Of a DNA stretch of 64,000 nt, positions 7,559 through 15,458 are shown piece by piece (positions within the stretch are counted from its first letter, which is position 1; each line of letters opens with the position of its first letter). A program made the translations under genes and the position numbers. The notes beneath the pieces were generated by a model, which was not told the origin of the DNA, did not search any database, and was given only the letters and a program-made list of their open reading frames with translations. Source of the stretch: Acidobacteriota bacterium (GTDB lineage Bacteria; Acidobacteriota; Vicinamibacteria; Vicinamibacterales; UBA2999); contig JADZCN010000113.1 of the NCBI GenBank assembly GCA_020851565.1, forward strand, positions 62,001-126,000, written 5' to 3'.

Positions 7559-8913
7559 TGTCAGGTCTCTTCGGCACGCTCTCGATGACCGCCCGCGCGC
7601 TGGACGCGCAGCGCGCTGGCCTCACCGTCACCGGGCAGAACATCGCCAATCTCAACACCGAGGGATACGCGCGGCGTGCGCTCCTGCTCGCCGAATCGCT
7701 CATCGGTGGCGTGGAGGTCCAGGGCGTACGCGCGCGGCGCGACCTGCTGCTCGAAGCCCGGGTGCGCCAGGAGATTCCCGCGGAAGCCCGCGAGGCAGCG
7801 CTGGCCGACTCGCTGAGCGTCGTCGAGGCGGCACTGGGGCGCCCCGGCGAGTCGATCGACGCCCGCCTGTCGGCCTTCTTCGACAGCTTCTCCGCACTGG
7901 CCTCCGATCCGGCATCCACGGTCGCGCGCGACGGCGTGCTTCAGCAGGGACGACTCCTGGCCGGCGCCTTCAACGACATCGCGCGACGGCTCGCGTCGGC
8001 ACGGCGCGAGGCCGACGTGCAGGTGCGATCCGGCGTGGACCAGCTGAACGCGCTCGCCGCGCGGGTCGCGCGCCTGAACGAGGCCCTCGGCGGCACCGCC
8101 GGGGCCGACGGGGAGGCCCTGCGTGACGAGCGGGAGCTGGCCCTGCAGCAGATGGCCGAACTCGCCGACGTCGCGGTGCTCCACCGCGACGACGGGGCCG
8201 TGGACGTCTCCATCGCCGGCGGCAAGCCGCTGGTCATCGGCGCGTCGAGCTACCAGGTGGAGGTCACCAGCGCGCCCCCGGCAGGCCTGGCCACGCTGTC
8301 GATGGCGGGCGTGGACATCACCGGGGCCATCACTCGCGGCCGCATCGCCGGAGCGCTCGACTCGCGCGACACGCGCATCCCGGCCTATCTCGCCCGGCTC
8401 GACGAGCTCGCCTACGCCGTGGCTGATTCGGTGAACACGCTGCACCACACCGGGTTCGACCTGAACGGCGCAGCGGGGCAGGACTTCTTCACGCCGCTCG
8501 GCGGCGTCGCGGGGGCCGCCGCCGCCCTGCAACTCGATTCCGCCATCGACGCGGATCCGGCTCTGGTCGCCGCGTCCGGCACCGGCGCGCCGGGAGACAA
8601 CCAGGTGGCGCGGGCGCTCGCGGACTTGCGCGGCGCGCGCGCCGTCGGCGGGACGGCCACTTTCGCCGAGAGCTGGGGCCAGCTCGTGTACCGCGTCGGC
8701 AGCGACACCCAGGTCGCCCGGGCCGAGCAGCAGAGCCGCCACGAAGTGGTGGCGCAGGTGGCGCGGCTGCGCGATCAGGTGTCCGGCGTCTCGCTCGACG
8801 AGGAGTCGGCCAACATGCTCAAGTTCCAGCGGGCCTACGAGGCCAACGCCCGCTTTTTCACGACGGTCAACTCCGTGCTGGACACGCTCATGAACGTCGT
8901 CGGAGTCGCCTGA
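7558..8913 (+). CDS. flgK: Hook-filament junction protein FlgK (HAP1)
   Basis: First junction protein between hook and filament. The start is the ATG overlapping the flgN stop; the longer ORF upstream is in a shadow frame. It begins LFGTLSMTARALDAQRAGL, has the rod/hook motif TGQNIANLNTEGYARR and ends SLDEESANMLKFQRAYEANA followed by a VNSVLDTLMNVVG tail. At 451 residues it is shorter than enterobacterial FlgK (about 550), so the surface-exposed domain is reduced. Confidence 0.95.
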   Translation: MSGLFGTLSMTARALDAQRAGLTVTGQNIANLNTEGYARRALLLAESLIGGVEVQGVRARRDLLLEARVRQEIPAEAREAALADSLSVVEAALGRPGESIDARLSAFFDSFSALASDPASTVARDGVLQQGRLLAGAFNDIARRLASARREADVQVRSGVDQLNALAARVARLNEALGGTAGADGEALRDERELALQQMAELADVAVLHRDDGAVDVSIAGGKPLVIGASSYQVEVTSAPPAGLATLSMAGVDITGAITRGRIAGALDSRDTRIPAYLARLDELAYAVADSVNTLHHTGFDLNGAAGQDFFTPLGGVAGAAAALQLDSAIDADPALVAASGTGAPGDNQVARALADLRGARAVGGTATFAESWGQLVYRVGSDTQVARAEQQSRHEVVAQVARLRDQVSGVSLDEESANMLKFQRAYEANARFFTTVNSVLDTLMNVVGVA

Positions 8914-9800
8914 TGCGCGTCACGTTCAACAACCTGAATGACGGCGTGGCCGCCCTCAACGTCGCCGCGTCCGCCCTCGACCGCGCGCAGGATCAGCTCG
9001 CGACCGGCCGGCGCCTTCGAGCCGCCAGCGACGACCCGGCTGCGGCGCAGCGCGCCGTGGACAGCCGCGCCGAGATCGCCACGCTCGACGCCTACACGCG
9101 CACCGCGGACTCGGCCGAGGCCCGACTCACGTCCATCGATGCGGTGCTGACCGGCATCATCGAGCGGATTACCGAGGCCAAGGTCACCGCGGCCGGCGCC
9201 CGGGGCGACACGGCCACGACGGAGGCCCGCGAGGCCATGGCCGACAAGATCGACGGCATCCGCGACGCCATCCTGGGCGCCATCAACACCTCGGTCGGCG
9301 GCACGCATCTCTTCTCGGGCGGACAGGCGTTCGCCGCCGCGTACGTGTTCACGGCTGGGGCGTGGGTCTACCAGGGTGATTCGAACGCCGTGGCAGTGGC
9401 GACGGCCGGCAACAGCACGGTCGCGGTGTCGCTCGATGGGCAGGAGATCATCCAGGGCGCGGATGCCGCCGATCTGTTCAGCGAGATCGACGCGCTGGCC
9501 GCGGCCGTTCGCAGCGGCGATCAGGCCGGCATCCAGGCCGGCATCGAGTCGCTCGACCGTGCGTTCAACCGCACCGTCCGAGCCCAGAGCCAGGTGGGCG
9601 TGCACATGAACGGCCTCGAGGAGGATCAGCGACAGGTCACGGCCCTCCGCCTGGCGAGCCAGAAGCGCCTGTCGAAGGACGAGGACGCGAACCTCGCGAA
9701 GGCGGCAAGCGATCTCTCCCGCGCCGACACGGCCTATCGTGCCGCGCTCGGCGCCATCAGCACGGCCGGCCGCGTCTCGCTGATGGACTACCTCCGATGA
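8913..9800 (+). CDS. flgL: Hook-filament junction protein FlgL (HAP3)
   Basis: Second junction protein and flagellin homologue, 295 residues. Begins MRVTFNNLNDGVAALNVAAS with the coiled-coil D0/D1 motif LATGRRLRAASDDPAAAQRA, contains the FlgL hallmark GGTHLFSGGQ and ends in a helical flagellin-like domain. Start overlaps the flgK stop (TGATG). Confidence 0.95.
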   Translation: MRVTFNNLNDGVAALNVAASALDRAQDQLATGRRLRAASDDPAAAQRAVDSRAEIATLDAYTRTADSAEARLTSIDAVLTGIIERITEAKVTAAGARGDTATTEAREAMADKIDGIRDAILGAINTSVGGTHLFSGGQAFAAAYVFTAGAWVYQGDSNAVAVATAGNSTVAVSLDGQEIIQGADAADLFSEIDALAAAVRSGDQAGIQAGIESLDRAFNRTVRAQSQVGVHMNGLEEDQRQVTALRLASQKRLSKDEDANLAKAASDLSRADTAYRAALGAISTAGRVSLMDYLR

Positions 9801-10231
9801 GCGCCGCATCCGCACTTTCAGCAGCGCCGGGCGTCGCGACGATGGAGGTGGCATCCCGCGACGTGGTCACGCTGCCCGACGGACTGCCGGGCTTCGAGCG
9901 GTGCCGGCGGTTCGTGGTCCTCTCGTCCCCGGATCTCGAGCCCCTCGTGCAGCTGCAGGGGCTCGACTCGGTGCGCCCCTCGTTCGTGGCGCTCGACCCG
10001 CGGCAGGTCGTGCCCGACTACGACACGACCCTTTCGGCCGCGGATCGCCGGCGCCTCGCCGCCGCTGGCGCGGAGCCGCTGCTCTGGCTCGCGCTCGTGC
10101 GTCTCGAGGGCGAGCGACTCTTCGTGAACATGCGGGCGCCCGTGGTCATCAACCCGCGCCGGATGATCGGCCTGCAGGTCATCTCCGCCGACAGCCCGTA
10201 CACCACTCACCACGAACTGACGGCGAGCTGA
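9797..10231 (+). CDS. fliW: Flagellar assembly factor FliW
   Basis: Antagonist of CsrA and chaperone-like binder of flagellin; when flagellin accumulates in the cytosol FliW is freed and sequesters CsrA. Motifs: LPDGLPGFERCRRFVVL near the N-terminus and ERLFVNMRAPVVINPRRMIG followed by LQVI toward the C-terminus. Its 144 residues are normal. It overlaps flgL and is directly followed by csrA, the partner pair seen in many non-enteric flagellates. Confidence 0.95.
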   Translation: MSAASALSAAPGVATMEVASRDVVTLPDGLPGFERCRRFVVLSSPDLEPLVQLQGLDSVRPSFVALDPRQVVPDYDTTLSAADRRRLAAAGAEPLLWLALVRLEGERLFVNMRAPVVINPRRMIGLQVISADSPYTTHHELTAS

Positions 10232-10237
10232 TTCACC

Positions 10238-10510
10238 GTGCTGGTCTTCACCCGCAAGCGGGACGAGGCCATCGTCATCGGCGATGGCATCGAGGTGCGC
10301 GTCCTTCGCGTCGGCAAGGATGGCGTTCGCCTGGGCATCGCGGCGCCGCCCGACGTCGCGGTCCATCGCCGCGAAATCTACGACGCGGTGTGTGCGGCGA
10401 ACAGATCGGCCGCGTCGACGGGCGCAGCCGAGGCCTCCGGGCTGGCCCGTCAGCTGCGCGCGCGGTTTCCTGCCCCCGCGCCGGCCCCGGCCGGGCCGGG
10501 CGGCGCCTGA
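10238..10510 (+). CDS. csrA: Carbon storage regulator CsrA with C-terminal extension
   Basis: RNA-binding translational regulator, here expected to repress flagellin mRNA unless FliW is free. GTG start. The core is canonical: MLVFTRKRDEAIVIGDGIEV, then GVRLGIAAPPDVAVHRREIY with the RNA-contacting arginine. After about residue 55 there is a 35-residue alanine/proline-rich tail (ending PAPAPAPAGPGGA) not found in short CsrA. FliW acts on the C-terminal region of CsrA, so the tail could matter for binding; that is inference. Confidence 0.95.
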   Translation: MLVFTRKRDEAIVIGDGIEVRVLRVGKDGVRLGIAAPPDVAVHRREIYDAVCAANRSAASTGAAEASGLARQLRARFPAPAPAPAGPGGA

Positions 10511-10519
10511 CCGCCTGAC

Positions 10520-11509
10520 ATGCGGGCCCGCGACTGGCGCGACATCGACAGCGCCGCCATGCACGACCTGTACGCCGGCGAGCTCGCACGCTGGCGCGAC
10601 GCGCTGTCCTGGGACACCACCGCCACCTGGCCCATCGTGGATCGGGGGCGTCGCCTCGGCACCGTGGCGGGGGCCGTCGCCTTCGATGACGACGGCGAGC
10701 CGGCGGGCTGGTGTTTCGCGCTGCTCCAGAACGAGACCTTCCAGGTCGGCGGCTTCGTGGCTCGATCCGAAGCGGCGACGGCCGCACTGTTCGAGGCGCT
10801 CGCCTCTTCTCCGATGGGCCGCGCCGCACGCCGGTGGATCTGGTTCGGCTGGTTCGATGCGCCGGGCCTCGACGACGCGCTGGCGACGCAGGGGGCGACT
10901 CTGGCCCGCTACGTGTACCTCCGCCGGATGCTCCGCGGCCCAGATGAATCGGCGCGGCACGCCGGCACCCTCGCGCCGCCGAGCGTGCGCGGGTGGCGTG
11001 CTTCCGACCTCCGACAGCTGTCCGATCTGCTCGCCTCGGCCTACCCCACGCAGGAGGAGAGCCGGCCCTTTGCGCCCTCGGGGCGGATCGACGAGTGGCG
11101 CGAGTATGCCGCACAGATCGTCGGCGAGGCCGGCTGCGGCAGGTTCGACCCGGGCCTCAGCCTCGCGGTCGATGGCGAGGGCGGCACGGGACACCTGGAC
11201 GGCGTCGCGGTGGTCACGCGCGTCGCGCCCACCACCGCGCACCTGGCCCAACTGGCAGTCCGGGCCGGGGCACAGGCGCGGGGCCTTGGCCGGGCGATGC
11301 TCGCGCAGGCGCTGGACCGGGCCAGCGCACGCGGCTGCACGGCGATCACGCTGCTGGTACACGAGCGGAACGCGCGTGCCAGGCGCCTGTACCGGGCGGC
11401 GGGATTCGAGGAGCGTGCGGCCTTCCTGTCGGCGTTGCGGGACGTGTATCAGCCGTGGACGTCCAGCAGCGAGGCGCTGCCCACGGGCGGCGTCAGCACT
11501 CGCCGGTAG
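10520..11509 (+). CDS. GNAT-family N-acetyltransferase, two-lobed
   Basis: A 329-residue protein. The C-terminal half is a GNAT domain with a clear acetyl-CoA motif A (LAQLAVRAGAQARGLGRAML) and motif B (TLLVHERNARARRLYRAAGF). The N-terminal half looks like a degenerate GNAT fold. It follows csrA by nine bases and converges with the fliT-like gene; the two coding regions overlap by 61 bases on opposite strands. The substrate is unknown. It could be the acetyltransferase missing from the sugar operon (PseH role), but nothing in the sequence shows this. Confidence 0.75.
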   Translation: MRARDWRDIDSAAMHDLYAGELARWRDALSWDTTATWPIVDRGRRLGTVAGAVAFDDDGEPAGWCFALLQNETFQVGGFVARSEAATAALFEALASSPMGRAARRWIWFGWFDAPGLDDALATQGATLARYVYLRRMLRGPDESARHAGTLAPPSVRGWRASDLRQLSDLLASAYPTQEESRPFAPSGRIDEWREYAAQIVGEAGCGRFDPGLSLAVDGEGGTGHLDGVAVVTRVAPTTAHLAQLAVRAGAQARGLGRAMLAQALDRASARGCTAITLLVHERNARARRLYRAAGFEERAAFLSALRDVYQPWTSSSEALPTGGVSTRR

Positions 11510-11925
11510 GCGGCCAGCGTGGCCTCGCCGCACTCGAGATTCGCGCGCGCGGCGCGGTGCGCCAGTTCGGCATCCGCCAGCGCCTGCATCGACGCGTCGT
11601 CGCTGGAGAGGATGGCGGAGACCAGATCCGCCGCCGCCTGGCGGAGCGCCATGACTTCGGCGTAGTCGGGCTGTGCTTCGAGGACGTCATGGGGCAGCGT
11701 GGCCAGGTAGGCGCGGACGTCACGGAGGCCGGGCTCCATGGCGACGAGCGCGTGGGTCAACCGGCTGCGGATGTCGGCGTCTGCGGCCAGCCGCGTGAAG
11801 TCCCGCCGCTCGCTGCCCTCGCGCTGGCGATCGGCCACGGCCTGGAGCTGCCGGAGCAGCTCGATGCCGGTCTGCAGACCGGCGCGGTACTGGACCAAGG
11901 CATCCGTGGCGTTCTGATCGATCAT
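11449..11925 (-). CDS. fliT: Small helical protein after fliS, FliT-like chaperone candidate
   Basis: A 158-residue, mostly helical protein translationally coupled to fliS (ATGA overlap), last in fliD-fliS-fliT order. FliT is the FliD chaperone and is poorly conserved, so the name rests on synteny and helical character only. Its 3' end overlaps the convergent GNAT gene by 61 bases, so an antisense transcript would form if both are read. Confidence 0.55.
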   Translation of the reverse strand: MIDQNATDALVQYRAGLQTGIELLRQLQAVADRQREGSERRDFTRLAADADIRSRLTHALVAMEPGLRDVRAYLATLPHDVLEAQPDYAEVMALRQAAADLVSAILSSDDASMQALADAELAHRAARANLECGEATLAAYRRVLTPPVGSASLLDVHG

Positions 11926-12362
11926 CTCGTCTGCTCCAGGGTCTGCGGTCCGGCGGGGCGGGCGGCGACGGCCGCCACCATCGGGTCGATCGTGGCCGTC
12001 CGCGCAAGGGCCTGCCAGCCGTCCCTCAGGGTCTCGAGGAGCCGCCGCACCTCGTCGAGGGCGGCCTCGTCGTTGTGCGCGGTCACGTCGAGGATGCGCC
12101 GGGTCACGTAGTCGTACAGCCCGTCGAGCCGTGCCGCCACCTCGCCGCCGCGCTCGAGGTCGAGCGTGCTCTGCAGCTCGGAGACGATCGCCAGCAGCCG
12201 TGACGTGGCCTCGCGGCGCGCCGGGATGTCGCGCCGCCGGAGGGCGTCCTGCGCCACGGCGACGAACCGCAGCGCCCCATCGTAGAGCATCACGACCAGC
12301 TCGATCGGGGTGCGTGACTGCACCTCGGTCCTTCGATACGCGTTCAGTCCCTGCTGTCTCAT
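11922..12362 (-). CDS. fliS: Flagellin export chaperone FliS
   Basis: Binds the flagellin C-terminus and prevents premature polymerisation. Diagnostic N-terminus: GLNAYRRTEVQSRTPIELVV followed by MLYDGALRF; the C-terminal helices (LDGLYDYVTRRILDVTAHND, then LRDGWQAL) are typical. The 146 residues include a short alanine-rich tail. Lies between fliD and the fliT-like gene. Confidence 0.95.
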   Translation of the reverse strand: MRQQGLNAYRRTEVQSRTPIELVVMLYDGALRFVAVAQDALRRRDIPARREATSRLLAIVSELQSTLDLERGGEVAARLDGLYDYVTRRILDVTAHNDEAALDEVRRLLETLRDGWQALARTATIDPMVAAVAARPAGPQTLEQTR

Positions 12363-12392
12363 GACCGTCCCATGCTGCGTGCCTGCCGCCCG

Positions 12393-13721
12393 TCAGAGGA
12401 CCGCGCCGAACGCGGAGAGCGAGCTGCTCTGGCTCCGCAGCAGCGCCATCGCCTGGTCGGCGGCGATGAACTCCCGCTGCAGCGCCAGGCGGCGGATGGC
12501 GAGCCGGTCCTGCATCGCGGCCACCTGGTCGTCGAGCCGGCCCAGGCGATCGGTCACGCGATCGCGCGCGTCGTTCAGCAGCCCGTCCGACTCCGTGTAG
12601 CGCCGCACCAGCGTCCGCACGGCCGCGAAGACGCCCGGGCTGCCGTCGGTCCCCGCGAGCAGCGACGCCACGTCGTCGAACCCCCCGGCCATCGCCGCGT
12701 CGAACCGCGCCGTGTTGATCTGGAGCTGGCCATTCTGCTGCAGCTCGACGCCGATCTCGGACAGGTGACGCAGCGGGCCCGCGTTGTCGTACGCGCCGGT
12801 CAGCGCACTCCGCAGCGCGTTGCGAAGCTCGCGCAGCAGCGGGTCGCGGCCAAGGCTCGACTGGTCGCCCTGGCCGGCCGAGGCCGCCTGATCGGTGGCG
12901 AACTTCAGGAGATCGTTGTACGCGGTGACGAAGCGCTCGACCTTGGCCTTCAGCGCCGAGGGATCCGTGGCGATGTCGATGGCGATGGTGGCGGCGGGAT
13001 CCTGCCGGTACAGCGTGACCGTTGCGCCCGGGATCACGTTCTCCAGCGTGTTGCTGGTGCTCGACACGGGGAGGCTGTTCACCGTGAGCTCCGCATCAGC
13101 GGCCTCCACGGCGTTGGCGCCGAACGCGACGCCGGTCCCCCCGGTCAGGTTGCTGGTGACCGTGAAGGCATTGGCCTCGCCGGTGTTGATGCCGGTCAGG
13201 ACCAGGCGGAAGACGCCGGGCGCCGTCTGCACGACCGCGGCGCGGGCGGGGGGCTCGCTGCCGGAATTGATGGCCTCCGCGAGCTGCTCCAGGGTCACGG
13301 GATTGCTCAGCGTGACGGTATGGCCGCCAATCGTGAGCGTGCCGCCAGCGGCCACGATCGTGGAATTGCTGTCCGGCGCGGTGCTGGTCGAAGCCGTCAC
13401 CTGCGCTCGGGCCAGCTGGCTCACGACCACCTCATAGCGGCCGGGCACGGCCTCGGCGCCGGCCCCGACGTCCACGGCGCCGGTGTCACTGCTCCGGGCC
13501 GAATAGGCCGCCACCCCGTCGGTCCCCGTGAGGGCGCGCGACGCGCTCTCGAGCGTGGACAGCCGGCCGGCGAGCTGGTTGATGTTGTTGGCCTGCGCCT
13601 TGAGCGCGGCCTGGCGATCCTCGAGCAGCCGCAGCGGCAGGCTCTCCTGCTGCATGATGCTGTTCAGGATCAGGTTGAAGTCGATGTTGTTGAACCCGCT
13701 CAGTGTGACAGGAGATCCCAC
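12393..13721 (-). CDS. fliD: Filament cap protein FliD
   Basis: Pentameric cap at the filament tip that folds incoming flagellin. GTG start preceded by AAGGAG at optimal spacing. It begins GSPVTLSGFNNIDFNLILNS, and has FliD_C features: a YRQDPAATIAIDIATDPSAL block, VERFVTAYNDLLKF and a C-terminal coiled coil (DRVTDRLGRLDDQVAAMQDR). The 442 residues are typical of shorter FliD. A sigma-54-like site lies upstream, so it may be expressed before fliC. Confidence 0.95.
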   Translation of the reverse strand: MGSPVTLSGFNNIDFNLILNSIMQQESLPLRLLEDRQAALKAQANNINQLAGRLSTLESASRALTGTDGVAAYSARSSDTGAVDVGAGAEAVPGRYEVVVSQLARAQVTASTSTAPDSNSTIVAAGGTLTIGGHTVTLSNPVTLEQLAEAINSGSEPPARAAVVQTAPGVFRLVLTGINTGEANAFTVTSNLTGGTGVAFGANAVEAADAELTVNSLPVSSTSNTLENVIPGATVTLYRQDPAATIAIDIATDPSALKAKVERFVTAYNDLLKFATDQAASAGQGDQSSLGRDPLLRELRNALRSALTGAYDNAGPLRHLSEIGVELQQNGQLQINTARFDAAMAGGFDDVASLLAGTDGSPGVFAAVRTLVRRYTESDGLLNDARDRVTDRLGRLDDQVAAMQDRLAIRRLALQREFIAADQAMALLRSQSSSLSAFGAVL

Positions 13722-13767
13722 GTCCGCTCCTTGATCGTGAAAGGCGTCGCGCCTGCCTCACGCTTCA

Positions 13768-13783
13768 TGCCAGAAGCCTGCCA
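13768..13783 (-). promoter_or_regulatory. Sigma-54-like promoter of fliD
   Basis: On the minus strand TGGCAGGCTTCTGGCA has the invariant GG-N10-GC spacing and 14 of 16 positions of TGGCACG-N4-TTGCW. Predicted start is about 35 bases before the fliD GTG, leaving room for its AAGGAG. It lies just after the hairpin behind fliC. The element before the sugar operon shares the same spacer letters GCTTCT. Confidence 0.55.
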
Positions 13784-13790
13784 ACACGCT

Positions 13791-13826
13791 CGTGGACGGG
13801 AGACCGTCTGCCGGTCCCCGTCCACG
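13791..13826 (-). terminator. Hairpin after fliC
   Basis: CGTGGACGGG and CCCGTCCACG form a perfect 10-bp stem with a 16-base loop, 37 bases after the fliC stop. No T-run follows, so it may be a weak terminator or an mRNA-stabilising 3' hairpin for fliC. Confidence 0.6.
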
Positions 13827-13863
13827 ACTCCTCAATCGCCGGCCCTCATCGCCGGCGACGCGA

Positions 13864-14664
13864 TTACCGCAGCAGCTGGAGGACGTTGCCGCTCGCCGAG
13901 TTCGCCTGCGCCAGGGCCGCGATGCCGCTCTGCGTCAGGATGTTGTAACGGGTGAGGTTCGCCGACTCCTCGGCCATGTTCGCGTCGCGAATCCGGCTCT
14001 CGGCGGCCTTGATGCTCACCACCTGCGTCGAGGCGAGGCTCACGGCGTAGGAGAGGCGGTTCTGCAGCGTGCCGACCTGGCCCTGCGTGGTACCCAGCGC
14101 CGTCACCGCGGTCGCGATGGTCGAGACCGCCGTGGCCGCGTCGCCTGCCGTGCCGATCGACAGCGTCCCGATGGCGAGGGTCGTCGTGTCCACGGCGCCG
14201 ATGGACCCGCCGACGACGCCGTCCGCGCCGTCGTTGCTCACGAACACCGAGAAACCAGCCGCCACGTCGAGGCCGGCCACGCTGGCCTCGCGGTCGATTT
14301 CCGTCAGCACGTCCTGGAACTCGGCGTCCAGCGTCGCGCGGTCCGCGCTGCTGGCGGCCGAGGCCGACTGCGTGGCCAGCACCGACATGCGGTCCAGCAG
14401 GGTCGCGATGTTGTTGAGCGCGCCGTCCTTGATCTGCAGCGTGGACAGCCCGTCGTTCGCGTTCCGGATGCCCTGGTTGAGCACGGCCTGCTGCGAGCGG
14501 TAGCTGTTGGCGACGGCCAGGCCCGCCGCGTCGTCGCCCGACGCGTTGATGCGGAAGCCGCTCGAGACGCGGGTCAGGGCCTTCTGGAGACCCATGTTGG
14601 TGATCGTCAGGTTGGCCTGCGCGTTGGCCGCCGAGATGTTGCTGACTACGGAGAACGATGCCAT
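13864..14664 (-). CDS. fliC: Flagellin (short, D0/D1 with small central domain)
   Basis: Filament subunit. The N-terminal D0/D1 region carries LTRVSSGFRINASGDDAAGL and LNQGIRNANDGLSTLQIKDG; the C-terminal D1/D0 ends with RIRDANMAEESANLTRYNIL and SGNVLQLLR. At 266 residues it is much shorter than enterobacterial flagellin, leaving a central domain of only about 70 residues rich in Ser and Thr, which are candidate sites for the Maf/nonulosonate system downstream. It has its own sigma-28-like promoter, an AAGGATGGAG upstream of ATG and a following hairpin. It is the only flagellin in the window. Confidence 0.97.
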   Translation of the reverse strand: MASFSVVSNISAANAQANLTITNMGLQKALTRVSSGFRINASGDDAAGLAVANSYRSQQAVLNQGIRNANDGLSTLQIKDGALNNIATLLDRMSVLATQSASAASSADRATLDAEFQDVLTEIDREASVAGLDVAAGFSVFVSNDGADGVVGGSIGAVDTTTLAIGTLSIGTAGDAATAVSTIATAVTALGTTQGQVGTLQNRLSYAVSLASTQVVSIKAAESRIRDANMAEESANLTRYNILTQSGIAALAQANSASGNVLQLLR

Positions 14665-14756
14665 GGTTGACTCACTCCATCCTTAGAGGTTGCGGCCGGC
14701 GTCCCTGCCGGCTCGTCGGGGGCGGCGACCACCGCCGTCCCCTCCTGTCAGGGAGG

Positions 14757-14783
14757 TAATCGGGCACCGCGCCGGAAGCTTGA
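14757..14783 (-). promoter_or_regulatory. Sigma-28-like promoter of fliC
   Basis: TCAA, 15 bases, CCCGATTA on the minus strand matches the local motif T(C/A)AA-N15-NCCGATTR. The predicted 5' leader is about 85 bases and could hold CsrA sites; I see the GGA-containing ribosome-binding site AAGGATGGAG. Confidence 0.75.
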
Positions 14784-14801
14784 GGGCGTGCGGGCCCGGG
14801 C

Positions 14802-14817
14802 TGGCAAGCTTCTCGCT
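14802..14817 (+). promoter_or_regulatory. Sigma-54-like promoter of the sugar/mot operon
   Basis: TGGCAAGCTTCTCGCT has GG-N10-GC spacing and 14 of 16 consensus letters. The predicted start lies about 15 bases before the ATG at 14844, just enough for the AGGAG that follows. It is divergent from the fliC promoter. Confidence 0.5.
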
Positions 14818-14843
14818 CATGCCGCCGGGCAGGAGTGCATGGC

Positions 14844-15458
14844 ATGAGCGAGTTGCTGGTCAACGGACAGCCCTTTCCGCTCGAATCAGGCCGGAAAACG
14901 TGGGGCGACGCCCTGGCGGCGGTCGAATCCCGCGCCGTGGCCGAGGGCCGGGTGGTGACGGAGGTCCGATTCGCGGGTGTCGACCAGCCGTCATTCCGGG
15001 GGCCCGCCATCGACCTCCTGGAGGTGTCAGGGCTGGGCCGTGTCGAGGTCGAGACCGTTCCACGCCAGCGCCTGCTCAGGACCACGCTGGGTGCGGCCGG
15101 GCTCAGCCTCCCCGAGATTGCCGGCGCCGCCTGCCACGCCGCCGCCATGTTCAGGCGGGGCGACACGGCCGGCGGCCATCGGCAGCTCGGCGCCCTGCTC
15201 GCCACCGTGCGTACCCTGGTGGACCTGACGCTCGTGACCGCGACGGCCGCCGGAACGGATCTCGCGGAGCTGTCGTGCGGGACCGATTCGGCGGCGGGCA
15301 TCCTCTCCGCGGCCGGCGTCGTGCTCGACACCCTCGCCCAGCATCAGCGTGCCGGAGACTGGGTCGCGCTGGCCGACGAGCTCGAATACGAGCTGGCGCC
15401 TGCCCTCCTCAAGTGGGGCATCGTCTTCGACGTCATGCAGGAGCAGTGCGCGGTATGA
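14844..15458 (+). CDS. Hypothetical protein heading the sugar operon
   Basis: A 204-residue protein I do not recognise. The ATG at 14844 is eight bases after AGGAG; the ORF track's GTG at 14835 overlaps that ribosome-binding site. Residues 1-60 look like alternating strands and helices (LLVNGQPFPLESGRKTWGDA), and the rest appears all-helical. No signal peptide or membrane segment. First in a tightly overlapping 13-gene operon and overlaps the next gene by four bases, so it probably serves flagellin modification or motility regulation. Confidence 0.65.
   Translation: MSELLVNGQPFPLESGRKTWGDALAAVESRAVAEGRVVTEVRFAGVDQPSFRGPAIDLLEVSGLGRVEVETVPRQRLLRTTLGAAGLSLPEIAGAACHAAAMFRRGDTAGGHRQLGALLATVRTLVDLTLVTATAAGTDLAELSCGTDSAAGILSAAGVVLDTLAQHQRAGDWVALADELEYELAPALLKWGIVFDVMQEQCAV

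Noticed and set aside
10520-11509. GNAT gene as PseH of the sugar pathway
   Set aside because: It is in a different operon and has a two-lobed build unlike short PseH; kept as a generic GNAT.
12372-13955. 527-residue plus-strand ORF opposite fliD
   Set aside because: Arg/His/Gly-rich composition without domains; fliD on the other strand is unmistakable. Many similar long shadow ORFs exist because stop codons are rare at this GC content.
14950-15280. CCGATTC boxes inside the hypothetical gene as sigma-28 promoters
   Set aside because: No TCAA or TAAA lies 15-16 bases upstream and they are within coding sequence.
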